Shown in pieces: positions 1-10,858 of a stretch of 64,000 nucleotides of DNA. The stretch lies in assembly GCA_022393335.1 (NCBI GenBank), contig JAJEKB010021353.1, forward strand, positions 174,916 through 238,915, written 5' to 3'. The stretch's first letter is position 1; each line of letters opens with the position of its first letter. This stretch comes from Macrotrachela quadricornifera. Its lineage: Eukaryota; Rotifera; Eurotatoria; Philodinida; Philodinidae. The position numbers and the translations under genes are program-made. The notes below the pieces were generated by a model, which searched no databases, had not been told where the DNA came from, and worked only from the letters and a program-made list of their open reading frames with translations.

Positions 1-1514
1 GGAAGCCTGGTCAGAATCGGAAAATCTTCTTTTAAAATCCTTTGGTTTTAGAGAAGGTCTCTATAAAATCTGAAATACATTACTACGAGGAGTTTGTGAT
101 TTTGAGGTTTGCGTTAGAAAGATCACGTAAATACATATGTATCTGTGACAGAATTTTCAAAGTGATTGAGCAGCATTTTGAAGAGATATGCATACTGCAT
201 TTTTGAACTGTTCATGGGCCGATGGTGCTGCTGAATCATTGAGCCATTTCTGGCATTTTAATTCAATCAAAATTCAAACCTAAGTAATGCATCTTGTATT
301 CTTTAATGAGCAATTTAGTGCCGATTAGATATATCTATGAGTAAGATTTCAGGTTGAAAGTGCGTCATATGAATCTTTTCGTAATACGTTACAGTAAGCC
401 GAAAATCAAGTGAAATGATCATAACTTGGGATGAATCCTTTCCAGGTTTTTCATGCCTCATCAATGTCTACTAGTGGGCAAAAGATGGGCTCTAAAACAC
501 TTGAACATGTAAATATGCTCCCTCATGAGTGTAACTCAATCAGTTTTAGAGCCAACGCAGGGGTAACATGATGTATCTCGGCAGGAAAAACTCTCCGGAT
601 ATTTTTGAAAAAAAAAACAGTATTTTGAGCTCAAGTGTTGATTTTTGTCCGATGACCCACTTGATCTTCACATCATCAGATTTGCCATAAAATTCTGCAC
701 ATAACTCAAGTTAAACTAAAATCAATTCAAGTTCAGGCCAAATTCGGACAACAAAAACTCGAATCTGGTGATAACTTTACTCACGTGGGGGAGGGAGCAC
801 AACCATTTAAAGAGGAGGCATTGCACCGCTTCCCCCTCCCAGTAGTTACACCGCTAAAAAGTAACATAATAGAAAGGTACGATTCTTACCATTGGAAAGA
901 GCAGACTCGGGAGCATAAATATATCGGAAAATCAACATATTCTAAAGAATTTTTTTCACAATACATTGAATTTGCGAAAAGAAGTTTTCAAGGAGGATCT
1001 AAAATGACCTTGATCGATAGTGCAAGGGTTAAAAAGCTGTAAAGTTGTATTTTGCATATAAATTATAATAATTTTTATCTTATACGTTAAATCAATTTAT
1101 TTTTCGCTGTACGATTTTATCCAAAGAAAAATAAGATTCTGAAATATAAAATATTTTTTGAAAGCCTTCATTTGATAACAAAAACTAATTGTACAATTTT
1201 TGAACATTATAAATTATAGAGATTTACTTAAATTCTTCAGCGAGATCGATTTGTTTTTGTTTAATTAAACACTTCTATTGCAAATAATCGAGTAATGCAG
1301 TATCTAAGAATAAATTATGTAAGAATTTCAAATGAAGAAAGAGACTAGAATATGTTGAATATAAATACAGATACAGAGTGATATTCTCTACATGATCTTC
1401 CTTATCATTGATCAAGATGGAAGAGAATATTCACTTGAATTTTTTATCCGTCAACAATGTTGACTGAATTATAGAGGGCAGCCATACACACAATGGTCAG
1501 TTCGCCTATTATAA
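1..1514. other. AT-rich DNA without a supported gene
   Basis: No exon, RNA gene or repeat with clear boundaries is visible. An 85-codon open frame at 785-1042 starts with GTG, has no recognisable motif and is not supported as a gene. Confidence 0.5.
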
Positions 1515-1777
1515 CACTCTAAAAAATGCCATGTGTCTTACAAGACAGTTCAAATGTCTATTTTGCATTAATTTTGCTTGGGCGTCTAAAATCGGTTATC
1601 CGTTGACACTTGGTACGTCTTACTAAGACATGTCATGCGTCTAAAAAAAAGACGTGCCACCTGTCTCTGTAAGACGCGCCACGTGTCAACGGATAACCGA
1701 TATTAGACGCTCAAGCAATATTAATGTAAAACAGACACTTGAACTGTCTTGCCTAAGTGTCTTAATTTTTTAAAGTG
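1515..1777. mobile_element. 263-bp foldback MITE upstream of the F-box gene
   Basis: The two halves are inverted copies of each other over about 110 bp. The left end begins CACTCTAAAAAAT and the right end, read on the other strand, begins CACTTTAAAAAAT. Shared inner blocks include GACAGTTCAA, GCGTCTAA and ATCGGTTATCCGTTGACAC. No open frame is present, so it is a non-autonomous DNA element. It lies about 70 bp before the first ATGs of the F-box gene and may sit in that gene's promoter. The target duplication is not resolved. Confidence 0.7.
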
Positions 1778-3210
1778 AATCGATGAGTCCATCATTTTGT
1801 CATTCTGTACACGTACCACATACTTATATGCATGATTATATACTCGATAATGAATAAAATGACTATTCGTACTCAATTGGAAGATTTATCAAATGAAGTA
1901 TTTTTGGATATATTTGAGTACTTAGATGCAAATGATATTTTTTTTGGATTTACTTCACTTAACTTACGTATCTCTTTACTTCTCAACTCTATTCCTCTTC
2001 ATGTCAACCTCCATCGAACTTATTGTCGTCATGAACTTGAATTTTTGTCTTATCATTTAAAATTTCATTCTGATCAAATAATTTCATTACAAGTTCATGA
2101 CCAAATTTGTGATCAAACAAATGTTATTGCATATCTATTTCATCAACATGATTTTATCAGTCTTCATTCTTGTATATTTTATTCAATTAATTCATCATCT
2201 GAATTGAAAATTGTTGTTGAAAAATTATCAAAATTACCAAAGATCGTTTTATTTCGTATAATTCAATCTTGTAATGTTAAAGAAGATAAACTCAATAGAT
2301 CTGATGCATCTGAATTTAGTCAATTAATTTTGATAGATACACCATTAACACTTCGCTCAACTTCCCTTTATTTTCATTATAATCATAGTCAAATTGCAAC
2401 AATATCAAAAGTTACAACAAATCTTACACATTTGCAAATAATCTTTTATGGTACATTAAATGATATATCGATTTATTCTCTTATTCCTTTGCTTCGTATT
2501 CATCGTGCATTACGAACTCTTTGTGTGACAATCAAAAGTACACATGAGCTAGGGGCTTTTCATACAAAGTAAGTCTATATTATTTTGTAATTAATTTAAA
2601 TCAATTAATTTATTTAACTCCGAAAAATATGCATCTTTTCTTTTAAGTATGCCTAATCTTCCATTTATTAATGAAAATGATCTTCCAATAGCATCATCAA
2701 TAAAATCATTCGATTTACAAATAGTTATGGCTCCATGTGATATTTATTCGATTGGTCTTATTCTCCATTGTATGCCAAATCTTTATCAATTTGTTTTTAC
2801 ACTTATTCGTGATCGAAGTATTTCACGAATTCTCATAGATTTGATTGATGGACAAAATTGGCAAGAGATGTTAACAATTCGTGTACCTTATTTAAAAAAA
2901 TTTGATTTTCACATATCTTGGTTAAAGTATGGTGAACCATTAGATTTAAATAATGTTGTCAACTCGTTCAGATCTCTTGTTAACCTATATCATCAATGGG
3001 ATATGTGCAGTAGTCGATGGGAGTATTGGCCAAATATTCTGTTTGTCTCCAGTAAGTTAGATAAGTAAAATTGGAGAATTAATAAATAAGTGTTTTTCTT
3101 CGTTTTTTGATCTAAACAAGTAATCCTTTCATAAAGTTTGATTTGAAGCAAAATAAAATTTCAATCTATATCTAAAAAATTACTGAAATATAGATAGAAG
3201 TTTCATTTCT

Positions 3211-3298
3211 AGATATCTTGGTACTGGTTTGTTATCTCACCGCACACCCTCACCCCCACCCTCGTGCGGTGAGATAACAAACCAGTACCAAGATATCT
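3211..3298. repeat. Perfect 35-bp inverted repeat with C-rich loop
   Basis: Arms 3211-3245 and 3264-3298 are exact reverse complements. The 18-nt loop reads ACCCTCACCCCCACCCTC, the C-strand of the TGAGGG-like repeat seen at 44221. It lies in intron 2 of the F-box gene. The block can form a cruciform or RNA hairpin. Confidence 0.85.
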
Positions 3299-3802
3299 TT
3301 TGTACTTTGTTGTTATATTTGTTTCCGCTAGATGTCCAATATATAAAATTGAGAAAGCAATTTTTAGATACGCATCTATTCATCAGTAGGTTAATGAGGA
3401 CATTTTTCGTTGAAAAAAGGAGCGACAGTTGAGAAATAAGCAAAATCTTAGAAATTTCAAAACGTAGTTCATTGTATTAACTGAAATTTCGAATATTAAT
3501 ATATTCTTTGAAGAGTAAGTATTCTTTATCAGATCAAAAATGCTTATTCTATGATTTCGTTCTAATAAACAAAGATATTCGACTCTTTCGGAATCAGATT
3601 TCTTTCAGTCACATTTCTTCTAATTGAGAGAATGCTGTGATGATGTCATGGCACCTCATGAGTTAACATTTCTTGCTATTGATAAACTTATCTTGTTTTC
3701 AGTATTAGATAGTTGCCTATCATCTATCGATTCATGATAAAAAGACATTTACATATCAGATAAAAGTTCAATTTCTATCATTTCAAATATTTTAAATATA
3801 TT

Positions 3803-4800
3803 ATAACATATGATGCAAAAGTAATGGCACAAAATGTTGATCCATACTTCTCTCCAGTGGAGGGGTCTGAAACAAAACTTTTTATTTCCAAAAGATAGAG
3901 CTTTTTCTGCTCTTTCAGATTATATATAATTTATTGTTTCTACCATGTCTATAAATGAAACAACATGGCAAAAAAGAAGTATACCTTCGCAAAACATTCC
4001 GCACTTTTTGTAAAATTTAGCAAAATGACACAAAATATTGATTTCCCTACTTCTTGCATAACTCTTCAACAAAGACGTTTCGGAAACGAAATTTTATTAC
4101 CAATCGATAGGAAATTTTCTTCTCTTTCAAATGGTATGTAATTTATTTTTTTCATTCGTTTTCCTCAATGCAATGAAACAAGAAAGAGAGGAAAACACTC
4201 GTGCGTTAATTTTGCAATTTTTCCAGGAACATGTCAAAACACCATAGTAGACAACAACAGTTTGGTTCATTTTATACTCATTAAAATGCCCTTGTAAGAC
4301 AGCAGCTACTCGCATGTTTACAGACTTTTTGAAGCTATTTTGTAGACCGGAGCTAACTGCGATTAACTACTATCTAGAAGTTTTTTTGACAACTTCATGA
4401 ATAAACCTGAAATTCATTGTGAGTGTTTTTCCTATTTTCTTGTTTTATTTCATTGAGGAATGCGAGTGAAAAAACAAATTATATACCATTCGAAAGCGGA
4501 GAAAATTTCCTATCGATTGGTAATAAAATTTTCTTTTCGAAACCTATTTATTGGAGAAATATAAAGGTCAACATTTTCTGCTACCTTTTTGTGTAAAATG
4601 TGCGGAATGTTTTCGAAGGTATACTTCTTTTTTGCCATGTTGTTTCATTTATAGACATGGTAGAAACAATAAATTATATATAATTTGAAAGAGCAGAAAA
4701 AGCTCTATCTTTTGGTAAAAACAAGTTTTGTTTCAGACCCTTCCACTGGAGAGAAGTATGGATCAACATTTTGTGCCATTACTTTTGCATCATATGTTAT
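3803..4800. mobile_element. 998-bp foldback element in F-box intron 2
   Basis: Ends are exact inverted copies: ATAACATATGATGCAAAAGT at the left, its complement at the right end. The inverted homology runs inward for roughly 400 bp per side with small gaps, for example around CAACATGGCAAAAAAGAAGT and around ACCAATCGATAGGAAATTTT. No transposase frame is present. It is a non-autonomous foldback or MITE-type DNA element; the superfamily cannot be assigned. Confidence 0.75.
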
Positions 4801-4811
4801 GAGACATAATG

Positions 4812-5363
4812 ATTGCACATTTGAGTATTTCGCAAATATCTCATCACAAATAAACCGTACAATCTTGATTTTTTCTTAAAAAATGCGATGTAAAAAGCTC
4901 TATAAAAACTGTAAGAACAAATCTATATTGACTTGTTCTTATAGTGTCTTCTATATCTAAAATGAACAGGTCATATGACGGTGTTACGTCTCACCGTATT
5001 TAGCAGAATAAAAATACTTGAAGGACTTTTTATTTTGCAAATATCTCGACTTGAGAAAACGACAACATTTTGATTTTTTTCCAAAAGATATGCCGTTGAA
5101 AGCTCTATCAAAGGTGTATAAACAAATTCTTATTGCAAAACAAGAAATTCTTCCAGATATTTCTATTCTGCTAAATACAGTGGGACATAACACCGTCATA
5201 TGAACTGTTCATTTTGGGTATAAAAGACACTATAAGAACAAGTCAATAGAGATTTGTTCTTACAATTTTTATAGTTTTTCATGCCGCATCTTTTAAGGAA
5301 AAAAAATCAAGATTATATGATTTATTTGTGATAAGATATTTGCGAAATACTCAAATGTGCAAT
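4812..5363. mobile_element. 552-bp foldback element, second in F-box intron 2
   Basis: The outer ends ATTGCACATTTGAGTATTTC and its complement define the element, with inverted homology about 200 bp deep on each side. Internal words such as CTTGAGAAAA and AAAGCTCTA also occur in the inverted-repeat element at 9839-10470, so both belong to one family. Its right end lies about 160 bp before exon 3 of the F-box gene. Confidence 0.7.
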
Positions 5364-6309
5364 TATTATACCTCATCCAGTATAATCATTATCTATGGTG
5401 TTTATACCAAGAAAAAGTCTTGTTTTTATTTATTGACACTGTATGATGTATATCTAAAAATAATAATCAATGGTTACAATAAGAGAAAAAGTTGTATTTG
5501 TATTATCCTTATTATTTCAGCTGACCACATTCATATGTGGACACTCAATTATAATCGTTTGATAACGCGACGTGAAATTGATATACCGTCCATTACAATG
5601 ACCGATACATTCTGTATGGAATCAACAAATATATCCAATCTTAACAATCGTCAGCTCAATTTTCATTACCACAAAATGGAGTTTTTTATGCCAAGTGATA
5701 GAACAACATTATCTATTCAATTACCTATTATTCTTCCATTTGAAAATATCACTTATATCATATGCCACTTAGCATATCCGGAACCGTCGATCATATCATT
5801 CTTACAGAACACTACGATACGATTAAAACGCAGTAAGTTTACTTAATATTTAATCGATCAATAACCTATAAGACTTGATTGTTTTTCTTTTATTCAGTTT
5901 TATCATTGTTTACCAGAAATGACGATGATTCACAAAAATATTTTGATAATCTTTCACGTCTTGTTCATTTGTCTAATGTTGATACTATAGAGTTTACACG
6001 AAACAATGATATAAGAAGATTAAATGTTATTGAACGTGTTTTATTGTAAGTTATGTCCATATTAATCATTTATTTTTGTTCAATATTAATGTATTCATAT
6101 AGCAAAGTCTTACTGTTGAAAGATTAATTATATAAGCTCTGTTACTTGAAAAAAGAGGATTGAACAACAATTCGATCGGTGATATGAATGGTTATATCAA
6201 GCGGAAAAAAGCCCTTCGGGTCAAAAATTATCGTCTCCTATAGGCAAACGACTAAACTAAGAGATTGCACCATTACTATCTAATTAGTACGTGTATAGAT
6301 TATATTCTA

Positions 6310-6760
6310 TATATACATATATATTTTTGCTTGCGGAAAATTGAGAATCAATAGAAATAAGGAATTCAAATAGAGGAAAGATGGCTTCATATTATAGTTA
6401 GAAGTGTATACGTATTTTTTTTCCTTAGTGAAAAAATGATCATCTTCATAAGGATAATGATTTAGAATAATGGAATAATGCTTCTTTCTAGCAGAAAGAT
6501 GCTCTATTCTTCTACTTATATAATACGTTTTTCCAGCGGAAAAATGAAAATCCATAGGAATTATGATTATATGCATTTGGAAAAATGCTCGGTTTTCATT
6601 TTTCCGCTAAGAAAACGTATACAGATACAGGTATTACAGTAAAGCATTTTTCTGTTAGGTATGAACATTATTCCATTATTCTAAAACACAATCCTTATAG
6701 ATATCTTCATTTTTCCGCAAGTGGAGTCTTTCATAGTTATGCGGACGATCACTTATGACC
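6310..6760. repeat. Imperfect inverted repeat in F-box intron 4
   Basis: The block TTAGAATAATGGAATAATG near 6460 recurs inverted near 6670-6690, and CTTGCGGAAAA near 6329 recurs inverted near 6710. The arms are gapped. It is probably a decayed foldback element and no frame is present. Confidence 0.5.
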
Positions 6761-6930
6761 TGAACGTCATTTTTCACTGAGTATCAGCATTTTAGTCACC
6801 TATCGAAAATTTGCCTACTGCTGTGAAGAAAATGAGATTTTCTTCCTTATATGCTGTCAGTTCTATATAGTTTTCATTGTCAAGTTAAAATAGAATGAGA
6901 TAGTCGAAATACTGATAAGATCAAACAATA

Positions 6931-7484
6931 ATTAAACTATTTAATTTTGCAGTGATAAACGAGAATGAGTTTCAATTAATTCATGAATTTTCGACCTTTT
7001 TAATTAAGGTTATCATCAGATGATAATTGTTTTGATGTTTAGACCATAACCCTTCTAACCAACCCCTAACCATTTTTGCACCAACCAAATAACTTTATGT
7101 TGATTTTGATGTTAATATTTGAAATTTAAACATTAAATTTACCACTTTAAGTGGAAATTTAACTATAATATGATGTTGACCAAATACCATGTCCATAACC
7201 CATAACTAAACTACATTATCACGACCAAGTAAGATGTTAAATATTACTACAAAACATAACCCATACCCTAAGTACAATATTTTGTAATTATTATGCTCAT
7301 TTTACTGCTATTTAAGTAAATAAATTGAATATGATTGAGCAAGATTCATAAATAAATTAATTGAAACTCAAATGATATTATTAATGAATATCAAATTACG
7401 TTTTGTTCTCCATTCTCGTTTATCACTGCAAAATTAAATAGTTCAATTATTTATTTATGAATCTTGCTCAATCATATTCAATTT
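6931..7484. mobile_element. 554-bp inverted-repeat insertion with 14-bp flanking duplication
   Basis: AAGATCAAACAATA stands directly on both sides (6917-6930 and 7485-7498). Inside, AATTTTGCAGTGATAAACGA near the left end recurs inverted near 7413-7435. A second nested inverted pair lies at 7321-7356 and 7449-7484. No frame is present. The 14-bp duplication looks like a target-site duplication in F-box intron 4. Confidence 0.6.
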
Positions 7485-8185
7485 AAGATCAAACAATACT
7501 TGGTACAAGCTTATAGTTCATTAGGATATTATTCATCTTAAACATGTTCTCTTTTTCGAGATGCGATAGTAGAATTTTTGAAGTAAAAAATATAGAGAAT
7601 CCATGGAGCATTCAATAGATCGTAGACTATAGAATTACAAATTTATTAAAATGGTTTGTATGGATGTATCAAAAAGAAAAATGAATTTGAGAAGTTTTTC
7701 ATTTATTCTAGAGTATGTTTAATTTTAGATACAAAATACGTTTATTTTCTCTTTTCAGGGCATGTCCAAATGTTCAAACACTTATTATAAACAGTTAATT
7801 AATTTTCTCAACCAAGGTATTGAAGAATTCTTCATTATGGCCGACTTTTAATCAACTGAATCGAATTCGTATATTATCAGATGAGGTGTATATTTATCCG
7901 AAATATGTATCGGAATTTGTTCAACGTTTTCCATCTTTGACTATTGTTGAGTTGGAAGTCTATTCAATTAAAATTTTAGCACCTATTGTTGATATCTTAC
8001 TAAGTGAACTTTCAAAATTACGTCTGATTGTCATACAATTTAAAGATGATTATCTATTAAGTTACCGATTTTCTTGCAAATATATTATAGACAAACGACG
8101 TCAACCATTTGGTTTAAGCAAAGATAATGAAGATAAAGTATGTGTAAAACTCGAAAATCAAACATTGTATATCCATGTTACATAA

Positions 8186-8592
8186 ATATTTATCTGTATA
8201 TTTTTTTTTCACAAGTCCGTGTTAATAAAATGATTGTAATCATAGGTAGAAGAAAAAGGAAGAAATAAAAGCTGAAAACGAAAATTTGATGTTCATCTTC
8301 TTTTTCAATTGTGCTCTTTTATTTTATAATATTCGTTCGAGAAATTATAAAAAATGTCCAGTTAAAATGCATGAAATGAAAACGGATCTCCATTATGGAC
8401 TCACATCGATAGCGCTAGTGCTTTAGTAATAACTTCTCTGATCAAAAGTCTCTGGGATTGATTTTTGCAAAATATCTAAAGTGTCTCAAGAACACTTCGT
8501 TTTTTTCGGGATTTATAGATTTCGAAGATGATTCAACTGATTCGATTGAAATTTTTACCACAGATAGAACATCTAAAATAACGCGACTCAAA
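8186..8592. other. Downstream flank of the F-box gene
   Basis: The sequence after the TAA holds a possible polyadenylation signal (AATAAA at 8264-8269) and no further gene signal. Confidence 0.4.
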
Positions 8593-8685
8593 TTTACAAG
8601 CAGCCACGACCGGTTCTCTGTTATTTAATATAAGAGTTGAACATTCGGTTTTTGTTATAGCCTTCGGGTTATAATGAATATGAAC

Positions 8686-8733
8686 AAGCCACCTGATGAG
8701 ACCCTTCAGCAAGGTCGAAACCGGTCGTGACAG
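8686..8733 (+). ncRNA. Hammerhead ribozyme, retrozyme copy 1
   Basis: The core CTGATGAG (8693-8700) is followed by stem II ACC/GGT, then CGAAA, then the palindromic stem III ACCGGT and the cleavage triplet GTC at 8724-8726. Stem I (GCCAC with GTGAC) has one mismatch. Confidence 0.7.
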
Positions 8734-8838
8734 CTGTCCATAATAGGTCTTCACACACTTAACACCGGTTCTCCCTTATCTTATATAAGGGTAGATCATT
8801 CGGTTTTCTGACTTGACTTAGTCAAGTTGGAATTGATC

Positions 8839-8886
8839 GTGTCACCTGATGAGACCCTTCAGCAAGGTCGAAATCGGTCGTGACAG
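8839..8886 (+). ncRNA. Hammerhead ribozyme, retrozyme copy 2
   Basis: The core CTGATGAG starts at 8846. Stem II is ACC/GGT with loop CTTCAGCAA, then CGAAA, stem III ATCGGT and cleavage after C8879. Stem I pairs TGTCAC with GTGACA, six continuous pairs, so this is the best-formed hammerhead on the left side of the window. Confidence 0.8.
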
Positions 8887-8954
8887 CTGTTCATAAAACC
8901 GAATGTTCAACTATTATATTAAATAAGAGAGAACCGGTCGTGGCTGCTTGTAAA

Positions 8955-9290
8955 ATCCATTTAATTGCCTATGAGTATAATAAATTATTTTCATAAATAC
9001 ACACATATTTGTAACAAATCCGATATGTGTTATTATTTAATTTAAAAAACTTTAAATAATCTTTTCTATTTAGTTTTTATCATTCGATATCAAATTGCAT
9101 CTATGTGATCCTAACCATATGTTACTTTTTCGTTCTTTCTTTCTTTTCTAAAACGACATGACGCTACTACCATCAGTGATAGAAATAGTAAAGTAGCGCA
9201 GCTGTTCTCTTTATTTTTATAGAGGTAACGACGACAAATATACGAGCAAGTCATTTCATTTTTTCTTTTGCGTTCGTTTGATCTAAGATA
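8955..9290. other. Spacer without visible features
   Basis: AT-rich sequence between the retrozyme-like unit and the inverted-repeat element at 9291. No frame or repeat was recognised. Confidence 0.4.
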
Positions 9291-10847
9291 TAAAGCCCCA
9301 GACGTATTAGAAGACCCGGGGTCTTCTATTCTGTCTTATCGTCCATAAATTTCAAGGGGGTCTTCTAATATGTCCTTTAAAAAAGTAATCTTTTTGGGGT
9401 CCTCGAGAAGAATTTTCATAAAAGTATGTTTTCATATTGATTATTTAATTACCATTTATGTATTTTTTACTTTTATCCTTTTATTTTTATTCAATTATGA
9501 AAACTAACAATTTAATCAAGTTTCTGGAAAAGAAAATGGTATGAATAAAAGATAACTAGCTCGTAAGCATGATTAATGGACGTTTTCTACATTATGTATA
9601 CATTTATGTCCATTGTTTATATTAATTACATTACATTGTCCAAACGTAGACAATTATGAATATTAGATAGAACAGAAAAAATTGAAACAAAGCATATATA
9701 GAGAGTGTTTTACAAGTTTTGAAGCACTTTTAAAATGTTTCGTTCTCGCGTTTAACAAAACCAGTCTTTGAAACTTTAGCATATTATTGAACACGTCTAG
9801 CACTATATAACTACAAAGATTCAGATCTAATGCTAACACTATAGATGATAACCGGTAGCAACACCAACATATACTTTTTTTTCAATTTTCTTGTAGTTCG
9901 GATCTAGCCAAATATTTATACCTCCACTTAGATACTTGTTAAAATCGCGACTTTTTTTCAATATATGCACCATGAAAGGCTCTACAAAAATTACAATAAC
10001 AAATCCCTCTTGATTTATGTGAATTATTCCTACCAGACTCAGAATAAAAACACACATGATAGTATTGCTTCTCATCATACTATGCATAATAAAAAAAAAT
10101 GTTTGGGAGACCATTTCGTTTTGCACGCATCTCAACTTGAGAAAATATTAAAATCTTGAGATATTTTTCAAAAAGTGCGCCGTCTAAAGCTCTACAAAAA
10201 TTATATAAACAAATCTCCATTGCGATGGAAAAACGTCTTCGAAACCTTTTTTTATTACGCACAATGCAGCGAGAAGTGGTACTACTATATTAATCTTTTA
10301 TTTTGGGTATGGCACAAACCATAAGGATAAGTTAATAGAAAATTGTTATTAGAATTTTTGTAGAGCTTTTCATGGCGCATCTTTTAAAAAAAATTGAGAT
10401 TTTAACATGTATCTAAGCCAAGTTATAGACAAAATAAAAGAATGTTGCACGATCTGAAGATGGTCTGAGATATTGAAAAATAGTATATCTTGATGTTGCT
10501 ACAGGTTCTTGTTTATAGTACAAGCTATAGACCTAAAACTTTGTAGTTATGTAGCACAAAGTATGTCCAATAATATGTCCCAATGTCAAAGACTTTGATC
10601 TTGTTAAACGCGAGAACGAAACATTTTAAAGGTAATTCAAAACTTGTAGAACGCCGTTTATATATAAAATAAGAGTTGTATACATTATAAAAGAACTAAA
10701 AAAGAAGCTCATTATAGCCGTAATAAGAGGGGGGGGGGGGGGTTCTAATATGTCGTTTACATTATTCTTTCCGGAGGGGGCTTCGGTTGGGGGGGGGGGG
10801 GGGGGTCTTCTAATATAGGGGGGTCTTCTAATGTGTCAAGGGCTTTA
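9291..10847. mobile_element. 1.56-kb non-autonomous inverted-repeat element
   Basis: The left end TAAAGCCCCAGACGTATTAG and the right end, read on the other strand, TAAAGCCCTTGACACATTAG match over about 27 bp and continue into AAGACCC. A second inverted pair lies inside (9700-9830 against 10540-10660, including TTAAACGCGAGAACGAAACA), and a third around 9839-10470 belongs to the family at 4812-5363. No transposase is present. TA at each edge would fit a TA target duplication but could equally be part of the palindrome. The element ends 11 bp before the ATG of the next gene. Confidence 0.65.
10726..10806. repeat. Poly-G tracts
   Basis: Two uninterrupted G runs of more than ten bases (about 10730-10742 and 10790-10805) are separated by 47 bp. 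They lie inside the right arm of the 9291-10847 element, next to copies of TCTTCTAATAT. Run length is likely to be unreliable in the assembly. Confidence 0.7.
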
Positions 10848-10858
10848 CTTTAACTGCT

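Larger units (their letters stand above)
1850..8185 (+). pseudogene. F-box protein gene, five exons, one premature TAA
   Basis: Exons read as 1850-2568, 2648-3051, 5521-5832, 5898-6045 and 7759-8185. Donors 1 to 4 are GTAAGT-like, acceptors are TTTAAG or TTCAG, and all phases join, giving 669 codons. The N-terminus carries an F-box: LEDLSNEVFLDIFEYLDAND near residues 7-30. F-box proteins bind Skp1 in SCF ubiquitin ligases, and this divergent LRR-like form with stretches such as ACPNVQTLI is of a kind greatly expanded in bdelloids. An in-frame TAA at 7796-7798 ends the protein near residue 540, while the frame stays open for 128 more codons to 8185. Introns 2 (2.5 kb) and 4 (1.7 kb) are swollen by inverted-repeat elements. 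The start could be 1832, 1850 or 1859; 1850 was chosen because the protein then begins MNKMTIRT. It is a recent pseudogene or a C-terminally shortened allele. Confidence 0.8.
8593..8954. mobile_element. Retrozyme-like element with two tandem hammerhead ribozymes
   Basis: Two direct copies of a 153-bp unit each carry a type I-like hammerhead. The copies share ACCGGTTCTC, CATTCGGTTT and the ribozyme core. The predicted cleavage points fall after C8726 and C8879, so self-cleavage would release a 153-nt RNA. The outer 60 bp, from TTTACAAGCAGCCACGACCG at 8593, recur inverted at 8890-8954. It encodes no protein. Animal and plant retrozymes are small non-autonomous retroelements of tandem hammerhead units that give circular RNAs; this assignment is by architecture alone. 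Confidence 0.65.

Noticed and set aside
785..1042. 85-codon frame beginning with GTG
   Set aside because: No ATG, no motif, no splice partner and AT-rich context.
7794..7816. A 23-nt GT...AG micro-intron that would remove the F-box stop
   Set aside because: Far shorter than any other intron here and not a multiple of three, so it would shift the following intact frame.
10726..10806. Poly-G tracts as telomeric repeats
   Set aside because: Pure G runs without a repeating hexamer and without adjacent ribozyme; they are part of an inverted-repeat element.
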